Positions 12,761 through 18,758 of a DNA stretch of 18,758 nt are shown here, in pieces; position 1 is the stretch's first letter, and each line of letters opens with the position of its first letter. A model generated the notes under the pieces. The model made no database searches. It saw only the letters and a program-made list of their open reading frames with translations, and was not told the DNA's origin. This DNA is from JAFDZO01 sp041859205 (GTDB taxonomy: Bacteria > Bacteroidota > Ignavibacteria > Tepidaquicellales > Tepidaquicellaceae). The stretch lies in the NCBI GenBank assembly GCA_041859205.1, contig JBHEKU010000280.1, forward strand, positions 1 through 18,758, read 5' to 3'. Both the position numbers and the translations under genes were made by a program.

Positions 12761-14233
12761 TTGAAAGCAGTAGAGTTTAACAACATCACCAAAAGTTTTG
12801 GACAGCTTACAGTAAACGATAAGGTTACATTCGCAGTGGAAGAAAACACTGTGCATTGTCTTTTAGGAGAGAACGGTGCAGGCAAATCCACATTGATGAA
12901 AATTTTATTCGGAAGCTATAAGCAGGATGCAGGTACTATAAAAATACGAGGGAAAGAAGTTAACTTTAAATCACCGCTCGATGCAATAGATGAAAAGATC
13001 GGAATGCTGTACCAGCATTTTATGCTCATCGATGATTTTACGATATGGGAAAATGTTGTCATTGGAAATGAGCTGAGCTCCGCAGGTAAGCTTGACTACA
13101 AAAAAATAAAAATACGCCTTAACGAGATTATAGAGAACTACAATCTCGGTTTAGATATTAATAAAAAGATTTGTGATATAAGTATAAGTGAAGAGCAGAA
13201 AGTTGAACTTTTAAAACTGCTTTACAGAAATTCAGAGATATTAATTTTTGATGAGCCCACTGCAGTACTCTCCCCTGTCGAAGTGAAAGAATTTTTCAAA
13301 ATTATTGAGAAGTTCAAAGCTGACGGCAAGACTATAATTTTCATAACCCATAAATTAAATGAAGTAAAAGAGCTTGCTGATAAAGTTTCTATTCTTAGAA
13401 AAGGTCAGTTAGTTTATGAGACAACTAAGGAAGATATTAATGTTCAAAAGCTCGGCAATGAAATAATAGGCAACGTAGAAATTGCAGAGTCCCCTGCTAA
13501 AATTCATCCGGGAGACGAGATCAAAAAAACATTTCTTGAAATGAAAAACATTTCATTGGTGAAAGATAAAGTTACAGTTCTTGATGGTGTCACCATGGAT
13601 ATTAAAAAATATGAGATACACGGAATTTGCGGAGTTGAAGGCAACGGGCAGCAGGAATTAGTGGACGTTATTCTCCAGTTTGAAAAAAACTTCGGAGGTA
13701 CACTGATGATGAAGGATGACAGAGTTTCCATTGTGCCCGATGACAGATATAAGCGGGGAATGATAAAGGAATTTACAATCGGTGAAAATATTTTATTAAA
13801 AAAGAAAAAACAGGGGATACTTTCAAAGCATAACATAGATGCAATGTCTCAGCATATCATGAAAAAATATGATGTGCGCGCTCCTTCGGCGGAGACTCCA
13901 CTTGGCTCGCTCTCAGGCGGTAATCAGCAGAAAGCTATCATTGCCCGCGAGATTGAGATGCAGCAGAACACAATGATTTTTTATCATCCAACAAGAGGCG
14001 TTGATATTAACGCAACCGCTTTTATACATTCTGAAATTGTAAACCTGAGAAATGCAGGTAAAGCAATTTTATTAATCTCATCGGATTTAGATGAACTACT
14101 AAAATTATCTGACAGATTAAGCGTGATGCATAAGGGAAAAATTATAAAGACTTTCACAGAAGAAGAATTGAACACAGATAATAAAAATGATTTACTCGAT
14201 AAGATCGGGAAATTTATGATAGGATGTGATTAG
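12761..14233 (+). CDS. ABC importer ATPase with two nucleotide-binding domains (BmpA/nucleoside-type, NupA/YufO-like)
   Basis: This 490-aa cytoplasmic ATPase joins two NBDs in one chain, as in RbsA and in the YufO/NupA proteins of nucleoside (BMP-family) importers. NBD1: Walker A GENGAGKST (36-44), Q-loop YQHFML (84-89), Walker B LIFDEPTAVL (161-170), H-loop His197. The signature region reads SISEEQKVEL (141-150), lacking the glycine usual in SVG.QQ. NBD2: a degenerate Walker A GVEGNGQQE (291-299) without the lysine, as known for this family; signature LSGGNQQK (384-391); and a non-acidic Walker B FYHPTRGVDI. The start is TTG: an in-frame TAA lies directly before it (12758-12760), and the first in-frame ATG would remove Walker A. 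It is followed 8 nt later by the first permease; the AGGAG for that gene overlaps this stop codon. Substrate is probably a nucleoside or similar, by family only. Confidence 0.9.
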   Translation: MKAVEFNNITKSFGQLTVNDKVTFAVEENTVHCLLGENGAGKSTLMKILFGSYKQDAGTIKIRGKEVNFKSPLDAIDEKIGMLYQHFMLIDDFTIWENVVIGNELSSAGKLDYKKIKIRLNEIIENYNLGLDINKKICDISISEEQKVELLKLLYRNSEILIFDEPTAVLSPVEVKEFFKIIEKFKADGKTIIFITHKLNEVKELADKVSILRKGQLVYETTKEDINVQKLGNEIIGNVEIAESPAKIHPGDEIKKTFLEMKNISLVKDKVTVLDGVTMDIKKYEIHGICGVEGNGQQELVDVILQFEKNFGGTLMMKDDRVSIVPDDRYKRGMIKEFTIGENILLKKKKQGILSKHNIDAMSQHIMKKYDVRAPSAETPLGSLSGGNQQKAIIAREIEMQQNTMIFYHPTRGVDINATAFIHSEIVNLRNAGKAILLISSDLDELLKLSDRLSVMHKGKIIKTFTEEELNTDNKNDLLDKIGKFMIGCD

Positions 14234-14241
14234 GAGAAAGA

Positions 14242-15300
14242 ATGATTAGAGCATTAGACAGATTCAGTATTCAAACAAGGGCAAACATAGTTTCAATATC
14301 ATTATCATTACTTGCTACATTTGTTATTACTGTAATTTTAATTTTACTCATAGGTAAAAATCCGTTACCGATTTTTACAACAATGTTTACCGATGTATTT
14401 TTAAGCGGATACGGAATAGGACAGACTCTTTTCAGAGCAACACCGTTGATAATCTGCGGATGCGGACTTGCATTCTGTTTTCATGCTTCGCTCTTCAATA
14501 TAGGAGCGGAAGGTCAGCTTAATGCCGGCGCATTTACAATGGGTCTTATAGCCGTAAGCCTTGGTAATTTTCCATGGTATATAAGCATTCCTGTTTGCAT
14601 AATTGTTTCATTTGGAGTAAGCGCATTTTTCGGATTGATACCGGCTATCATAAAAATTAAAAAAGATGTAAGCGAAGTTATCACAACTATAATGCTGAAC
14701 TTTATCATTATGGCTCTGATAAATTATTTCCTGGTTGATTTTTTCGCTGTGAAATCCACAATGCGGACTGAAAAAATTTCGGATAGCTTCATGCTCTTAA
14801 AATTTTCATCTGTCTCTTCTTTCTTTCAGGGTTCATCGCTTAATATTTGTTTTATAATTGCTCTCGTACTTGCATTCATATCATATATAGTAATTTACAA
14901 AACAAAATTCGGCTATGAAATAAGAGCAGTGGGTTTTAATCCTTCAGCAGCAAAGTATATTGGTATTTCTCCCAATAAAATTATTATTCTTACATTCGTT
15001 ATAGGTGCAGGTATTACAAGCCTTGTCGGATTAAATTTTATCATGGGCTATAAAGGATTTTACGAATACGGTTTTTCAAACAACGTCGGCTTCACAGCTA
15101 TTGCAGTTGCTTTGCTTGCAAGAAATAATCCCATAGGTGTGATTTTCTCGGCGATACTTTTCGGAGTTCTGGATTTCGGCGGACTGACAGTAAACGATTT
15201 AGTCCCGAAAGAAATAGTACTTGTCGTACAGGGTGTAATTATTCTCACAATACTTTCAATCAACACAGTTGTAGATAAAAAATATAATTTGCAGAAATAA
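14242..15300 (+). CDS. ABC importer permease 1 (BPD_transp_2 family, NupB/YufP-like)
   Basis: This 352-aa inner-membrane permease has about nine to ten hydrophobic segments, starting at about 15-37. The motif SLFNIGAEGQLNAGAF (83-98) is the mark of the first permease of BmpA-type nucleoside importers within the branched-chain/ribose permease superfamily. A cytoplasmic loop, GFTAIAVALLARNNPIG (283-299), is the likely site of contact with the ATPase. It pairs with the ATPase 8 nt upstream and the second permease 11 nt downstream. It is one of only two genes here with a clear Shine-Dalgarno sequence, AGGAG at 14232-14236, which overlaps the stop codon of the ATPase and suggests translational coupling. 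The predicted complex is one dual ATPase and two different permeases. Substrate is inferred from the family only. Confidence 0.9.
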   Translation: MIRALDRFSIQTRANIVSISLSLLATFVITVILILLIGKNPLPIFTTMFTDVFLSGYGIGQTLFRATPLIICGCGLAFCFHASLFNIGAEGQLNAGAFTMGLIAVSLGNFPWYISIPVCIIVSFGVSAFFGLIPAIIKIKKDVSEVITTIMLNFIIMALINYFLVDFFAVKSTMRTEKISDSFMLLKFSSVSSFFQGSSLNICFIIALVLAFISYIVIYKTKFGYEIRAVGFNPSAAKYIGISPNKIIILTFVIGAGITSLVGLNFIMGYKGFYEYGFSNNVGFTAIAVALLARNNPIGVIFSAILFGVLDFGGLTVNDLVPKEIVLVVQGVIILTILSINTVVDKKYNLQK

Positions 15301-15311
15301 CTTTACAAACA

Positions 15312-16220
15312 GTGGAACTGATAAATTCAATATTAACGGTAGCATTTCTTACGCAGGTTTTCAGACTGATGACTCCATATTATCTCGGCGCCTCTGCTGC
15401 AAATTTTTCAGAGCGCGGCGGAGTAATTAATATTGCCATCGAAGGCTTCATGGCTTTATCAGCATTTTCATTTGCAATGTTCTGCATCATTACACATAAT
15501 GTTACGCTATCAGTTTTTCTTGCCATAATTATAAATTTAGTTTTCGCGCTTTTATATTCTCTCTTCACAGTAAAATTAAAAATTAATCAAATTGTAACAG
15601 GCGTTGGATTTAATATTCTTATTGCAGGGCTTACAAAATTTTTAATGATGATAATCTTTCACAGCTCAAGCAATACAGAAAGATTCGAAGGAATTCCTGA
15701 TAACGCATTCATTGCGCAAATCCCTATCATCGGCGGTATACTTTCAGATTACATAGTTTTATTTGCAATCATTTTAATTTTTCTTTCTAATTTTGTTTTG
15801 TTTAAAACTACATTCGGGCTTAGATTAAGAAGCGTGGGTGAAAATCCTGAAGCGGCTGAGTCACTCGGAATAAAAGTAAGGCACTATAAAGTTTACGGAA
15901 TTTTAATCAGCGGATTTCTTGCATCACTTGCCGGTATATGGCTTGCCTCAGAGCAGAAATCTTTCAGCGACGGAATGATTGCCGGCCGCGGATACATCGC
16001 TCTTGCCGCAATGATAATCGGCAAATGGAAACCCGTAAATATTTTCTTTGCTTCATTAATCTTCGCTTTCTTCGAAGCTCTTCAGATATCAATTCAGTTA
16101 TCGGGCACTCCGATACCATCTCAGATAATACAAATGCTCCCCTACTTAATTACTATTTTAGTATTGATAGGTTTAATAGGAAAAACAAAACCGCCTGCAG
16201 CCGACGGCGTGCCTTATTAA
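15312..16220 (+). CDS. ABC importer permease 2 (BPD_transp_2 family, NupC/YufQ-like)
   Basis: This 302-aa inner-membrane permease with about eight to nine hydrophobic segments is the second subunit of the BmpA/nucleoside-type importer. Seen: GGVINIAIEGFMALSAF (36-52), corresponding to the 'G..NIG.EG.M..GAF' motif of the family, then the cytoplasmic loop TFGLRLRSVGENPEAAESLG and GRGYIALAAMIIGKW (225-239), the usual coupling-loop region. The start is GTG at 15312, 11 nt after the first permease stop, with no Shine-Dalgarno sequence. The glycine-to-alanine change in NIAIEG relative to the usual NIGLEG is small. The gene ends with the substrate-binding BMP lipoprotein conspicuously absent: the next gene, 39 nt on, encodes a beta-propeller lipoprotein instead. 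The binding protein may be encoded elsewhere. Confidence 0.9.
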   Translation: MELINSILTVAFLTQVFRLMTPYYLGASAANFSERGGVINIAIEGFMALSAFSFAMFCIITHNVTLSVFLAIIINLVFALLYSLFTVKLKINQIVTGVGFNILIAGLTKFLMMIIFHSSSNTERFEGIPDNAFIAQIPIIGGILSDYIVLFAIILIFLSNFVLFKTTFGLRLRSVGENPEAAESLGIKVRHYKVYGILISGFLASLAGIWLASEQKSFSDGMIAGRGYIALAAMIIGKWKPVNIFFASLIFAFFEALQISIQLSGTPIPSQIIQMLPYLITILVLIGLIGKTKPPAADGVPY

Positions 16221-16236
16221 TATTTTTCCCATAACT

Positions 16237-16261
16237 ATTTGTTGAATTCACTATAACAAAT
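16237..16261 (+). promoter_or_regulatory. Inverted repeat overlapping the start codon of the PD40 lipoprotein gene
   Basis: ATTTGTT (16237-16243) and AACAAAT (16255-16261) are perfect 7-bp arms around an 11-nt spacer. The right arm includes the A and T of the ATG at 16260. In RNA it could hide the start codon; as DNA it could be an operator. The stem is AT-rich and weak. Confidence 0.3.
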
Positions 16262-17153
16262 GAAATTTCTGTTGATTTTTATTTTACCGATTACAGTTCT
16301 GATTATTTCGTGCAGTAATAATGATTATGTTACAAATCCTGAAATTCCAATTGATAACCGATACACAATCATAGACGCAGATCCCTCATGGTCTCCCGAT
16401 GGTAATTCAATTGTTTATTTCGCTGGTACATCTCCTTCAGACCCTGCCGGATTATATATTATTGATACAAATGGAAATAATAAAAGAAGCGTGACTAATT
16501 TGCTTGGCAATAGTCCTCATTATTCGCCGGACGGTTTGTGGATTCTTTTTGAATATCAAAACCATATTTATAAAAAAGGGATTGGAACAGATACATCTAC
16601 GGTTAAACTAACTTCTAGTGGCACAAATAATTATCCTGCATGGAGTTATGATGGTCAATGGATAGCTTATCAAGCAAGAACTGATGAAAGCTTTGCATAC
16701 ATATGGAAAATGCGTGCAGATGGTACAGAGAAAAAAAGAATTATTTATACGCCAACATTAGGCGAAGTACAAATGCCGGATTGGTTCCCTGACGGTATAA
16801 GATTGGCAGTTTCTCGTTATATTGCTGGTCACGGCGGGGCTTCAGAGATTGGTATTATAGATACTGCAGGAAACTCAATAGTTACATTGACGGATGATAG
16901 AACAATGGATAACAGGCCCAAAGTATCTTCAGATAACACTATTGTCTATAATCATGATGTAAACTGGGGGCAAATAGTAACAGTTAAGCCTGATGGCTCA
17001 GGTTTTACGTTTGTAACTTCCGATCACAGTTTTTATCCTTGCTGGTCTCCTGACGGAAACATGATTGCTTATACGAATTCCACTTATGGCGATGGAAGAA
17101 TTTGGTTGATGAAAAAAGATGGAACAGGAAGAAAAAAACTAACACACGAATAA
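16260..17153 (+). CDS. Lipoprotein with TolB-like PD40 beta-propeller repeats
   Basis: This is a 297-aa predicted lipoprotein. The signal peptide ends in the lipobox LIISC (Cys18), followed by SNND. The mature protein is built of six PD40 (WD40-like) repeats with the signature 'P.WSPDG..I.Y': at about 40-53 (DADPSWSPDGNSIVY), 84-97 (NSPHYSPDGLWILF), 125-137 (YPAWSYDGQWIAY), 171-184 (QMPDWFPDGIRLAV), 218-230 (NRPKVSSDNTIVY) and 258-271 (FYPCWSPDGNMIAY). The fifth is degenerate. Between repeats are 'LYIIDTNGNNKR' and 'IWLMKKDGTGRKK' segments, as in TolB propellers. It lacks the N-terminal domain of true TolB and is a lipoprotein, so I would not call it TolB. It is probably a periplasmic or surface protein-interaction platform. 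Its TAA shares an A with the ATG of the HAD phosphatase gene, so the two are translationally coupled. Confidence 0.88.
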   Translation: MKFLLIFILPITVLIISCSNNDYVTNPEIPIDNRYTIIDADPSWSPDGNSIVYFAGTSPSDPAGLYIIDTNGNNKRSVTNLLGNSPHYSPDGLWILFEYQNHIYKKGIGTDTSTVKLTSSGTNNYPAWSYDGQWIAYQARTDESFAYIWKMRADGTEKKRIIYTPTLGEVQMPDWFPDGIRLAVSRYIAGHGGASEIGIIDTAGNSIVTLTDDRTMDNRPKVSSDNTIVYNHDVNWGQIVTVKPDGSGFTFVTSDHSFYPCWSPDGNMIAYTNSTYGDGRIWLMKKDGTGRKKLTHE

Positions 17154-17767
17154 TGCAAGCTTATAAAGCACTAATCTTCGATTTAGGAAATGTTGTATTC
17201 AATGTTGACTTCGATTTGATTTACAAATACTGGTCAGAACGCTCAGAGATTCCTCTTGAGCAAATAAAAAATTATTTTGAGCACGATAAAAACTTTGATA
17301 AACTTGAACGCGGTGATTTAACTGAAGAAGAATACAGGGAGATTACAAATAAAAATCTTGGAATGAATTTATCACAGAAAGATTTTGATGAAGGACTTAC
17401 TGCCTTATACTTAGATGAATGCGAAGATATTAATTCCCTTCTGAAAGAACTAAAGAAGAATTACAGAATTATTGCGCTTTCGAATACCAATATAATTCAT
17501 AAAAGAATCTGGAGAGAAAAATATAAAGATACTATGGACCAGTTTGAAAAAATATTTTCTTCCCATGAAATCAATACAAGAAAGCCGGAGACCGAACCTT
17601 ATTTAATTGCTTTAGACTATCTGAAAATGAAACCGGAGGAAGTGATATTTCTTGACGATAAGCCTGAAAATATCGAGCCGGCAAAGACGCTTGGTATGAA
17701 GACCATTACAGTTAAGTCGCCTATACAAATGCGGAAAGAGTTAAACGAAATAATTAATACAAAGTAG
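17153..17767 (+). CDS. HAD-superfamily hydrolase, YihX-like sugar-phosphate phosphatase
   Basis: This 204-aa cytoplasmic HAD phosphatase of subclass IA has a helical cap. I choose the ATG at 17153, which overlaps the preceding TAA (TAATG) and puts the first beta-strand at the N-terminus; a longer frame from 17102 would overlap the lipoprotein gene by 50 nt. Motif I is DLGNVVF (nucleophile Asp10), motif II LSNT (Ser110), motif III the lysine of RKPE (Lys144), motif IV FLDDKPENIEPA (Asp168, Asp169). The DxG form of motif I, with glycine in place of the second aspartate, is also what I recall of E. coli YihX (DLGNVIVDIDF), an alpha-D-glucose-1-phosphate phosphatase. The cap (about 17-100) has FEHDKNFDKLERGDLTEEEY, also YihX-like. 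The physiological substrate is inference. A perfect 28-bp palindrome begins in its final codon. Confidence 0.9.
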   Translation: MQAYKALIFDLGNVVFNVDFDLIYKYWSERSEIPLEQIKNYFEHDKNFDKLERGDLTEEEYREITNKNLGMNLSQKDFDEGLTALYLDECEDINSLLKELKKNYRIIALSNTNIIHKRIWREKYKDTMDQFEKIFSSHEINTRKPETEPYLIALDYLKMKPEEVIFLDDKPENIEPAKTLGMKTITVKSPIQMRKELNEIINTK

Positions 17768-17791
17768 AGACGCAAAATTTTGCGTCTCTAC
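17764..17791. repeat. Perfect 28-bp palindrome at the HAD stop codon; possible dispersed repeat and bidirectional terminator
   Basis: GTAGAGACGCAAAA (17764-17777) is followed at once by its exact reverse complement TTTTGCGTCTCTAC (17778-17791). It contains the HAD stop codon TAG (17765-17767) and sits between two convergent genes, ending 9 nt before the stop of the minus-strand gene. It can fold as a hairpin and T-rich sequence lies near on both sides, so it may end both transcripts. Palindromes with a GAGACG...CGTCTC core are, as I remember, scattered repeats in several bacterial genomes; this is unverified here. Confidence 0.85.
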
Positions 17792-17800
17792 GATGAAATT

Positions 17801-18758
17801 TTATTTTAAAAGCACCATCTTTTTTGTAGATACAAAATTACTGCCTGAGGCACCTGCAGCAGTTAATTTATAATAATAAATTCCGCTTGGATAATTTACC
17901 GCATCGAACCTTACGCCGTACTCCCCTGCATTTTTATTTTCATTTAAAATAATTCCAACACGCTTTCCTTCAAGATTAAATACTTCCAGCTTTATTTCAG
18001 ATTTTTCTTTAAGATTGAATTGAATATAGGTTACCGGATTAAACGGATTAGGATAATTTTGCTTTAAAGAAAATTCAGAAGGAAAATTTGTTTCATAAGG
18101 CTCTGTCCCGACAGTATTATCAACTAATTTATAAATTTTATTATCACCGATAGAGCAGATATAAATATTTTTATTTTTATCCATACCGAATGATGAAATA
18201 TTGTAAGGACTATCTAATAATAAAGTTGTAGTTGTCGGATTTATTCCATCATAAGTTAAAGCCCAGATTTTTCCGTTAGTATAATCTCCATAGATATATT
18301 TTCCTTTTACTGAAGGAAGCTGATTTGTATAGCTGACATAACCGCCGCTGATGGAAGTACCATCAGTTCTCGGATATTGATAAATAGGCTTTATGAGTCC
18401 CGTTGTATCACAAGGATTCGGATTAAAACAGTTATTGCCTTCCATTATTCTCCAGCCATAATTTTTTCCGCGGTTTACGATATCAATCTCTTCGAAAGTA
18501 TTTTGACCAACATCGCCGCACCACATTCTTCCTGTAGAATCAAAACTAAATTTCCACGGATTTCTGAATCCCCATGCATAAATTTCTTTTCGCTGTGTTC
18601 CGACGCTATCCTTAAAAGGATTTGTCGATGGTATTCCGTAGTTATTCCCGCCGGCAACCGTGTCAATATTTATTCTTAATATTTTTCCGAGCAGCAAGGT
18701 TAAATTCTGCGCATTGTTAGGCGGGTCATTCTGCCCGGTACCCATTCCCCAGCCGATG
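17801..18758 (-). CDS. Secreted glucose/sorbosone dehydrogenase-like protein with C-terminal type IX sorting domain (5' truncated by window)
   Basis: This is the C-terminal 318 or so residues of a larger secreted protein. The frame stays open to the window edge (…IGWGMGTGQNDPPN), so the ATG at 18745 is internal. Numbering from that Met: residues 1-210 carry the soluble GSDH/PQQ-dependent sugar dehydrogenase beta-propeller signatures GTGQNDPPNNAQN, LLGKILRIN (18-26), YAWGFRNPWKFSFD (56-69), CGDVGQNTFEEIDIV (76-90), GKNYGWRIMEG (93-103) and GKYIYGDYTNGKIWAL (148-163). Residues about 225-314 form a type A sorting domain for the type IX secretion system (FSLKQNYPNPFNP, VFNLEGKRV, YPSGIYYYKL, KKMVLLK). 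The protein is thus expected on the cell surface or outside, oxidising sugars or acting as a propeller adhesin; activity is uncertain because the N-terminal part is missing. The stop is 9 nt from the palindrome. Confidence 0.9.
   Translation of the reverse strand, partial: IGWGMGTGQNDPPNNAQNLTLLLGKILRINIDTVAGGNNYGIPSTNPFKDSVGTQRKEIYAWGFRNPWKFSFDSTGRMWCGDVGQNTFEEIDIVNRGKNYGWRIMEGNNCFNPNPCDTTGLIKPIYQYPRTDGTSISGGYVSYTNQLPSVKGKYIYGDYTNGKIWALTYDGINPTTTTLLLDSPYNISSFGMDKNKNIYICSIGDNKIYKLVDNTVGTEPYETNFPSEFSLKQNYPNPFNPVTYIQFNLKEKSEIKLEVFNLEGKRVGIILNENKNAGEYGVRFDAVNYPSGIYYYKLTAAGASGSNFVSTKKMVLLK

Noticed and set aside
15938..16234. 98-codon plus-strand frame inside the end of permease 2
   Set aside because: It overlaps a coding region with strong family motifs in another frame; the translation is rich in R/F/S runs without domain character.
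17102..17152. Upstream extension of the HAD hydrolase to 17102
   Set aside because: The added residues (MVDEKRWNRKKK…) are the out-of-frame reading of the lipoprotein end, and the motif I strand would no longer be N-terminal. The TAATG overlap start at 17153 is much better.
1..18758. Search for CRISPR arrays, tRNA/rRNA genes, insertion sequences, toxin-antitoxin or defence systems
   Set aside because: No regularly spaced repeats, cloverleaf or rRNA sequence, transposase gene or small toxin/antitoxin pair was visible on either strand.

Overview
The window looks like a chromosomal segment of an AT-rich Gram-negative bacterium of the Bacteroidota/Ignavibacteriota (Chlorobi-related) assemblage. 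The evidence: a C-terminal type IX secretion sorting domain with the NYPNPFNP signature typical of Ignavibacteria-like proteins, a carboxypeptidase-regulatory-domain outer-membrane beta-barrel receptor, several SPII lipoproteins, a TPR histidine kinase, and a near absence of Shine-Dalgarno sequences (only two clear ones among fourteen visible starts). The taxonomic call is inference from gene content, not a database match.

Layout. 1-703: 3' end of a TolC-type efflux outer-membrane protein. 704-912: non-coding, dominated by an imperfect inverted repeat of about 120 bp. 913-2416: an FabG-like SDR reductase, then a fatty-acid 2-hydroxylase-like membrane di-iron enzyme, a plausible lipid-modification pair. 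2442-4415: an intrinsic terminator followed at once by a soluble TPR histidine kinase. 4417-8853, minus strand: a DUF3298-type lipoprotein, a large TonB-type/OMP beta-barrel receptor and a two-copy DUF4397 lipoprotein; the latter two each end in an intrinsic terminator. 8854-9165: AT-rich intergenic region with two inverted repeats and a candidate promoter. 9166-9465: small ORFan-like protein with a terminator.

9555-17767 is one tightly packed co-directional run with gaps of -1 to 39 nt: a PgpH-type 7TM-HD cyclic-di-AMP phosphodiesterase, a XerC/XerD tyrosine recombinase, an ABC importer of the BmpA/nucleoside class (dual-NBD ATPase plus two permeases, no substrate-binding lipoprotein in view), a PD40 beta-propeller lipoprotein and a YihX-like HAD phosphatase. 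A perfect 28-bp palindrome closes the run at the HAD stop codon. 17801-18758, minus strand, is the C-terminal part of a secreted glucose/sorbosone-dehydrogenase-like protein carrying the type IX sorting domain; it runs off the window.

I see mostly housekeeping and envelope genes. I do not see a phage, CRISPR array, toxin-antitoxin or defence system. The most unusual signals are non-coding: the long inverted repeat after tolC, the 28-bp palindrome, and the arrangement TATAAT box / terminator-like hairpin / start codon shared by the histidine kinase and the c-di-AMP phosphodiesterase genes.
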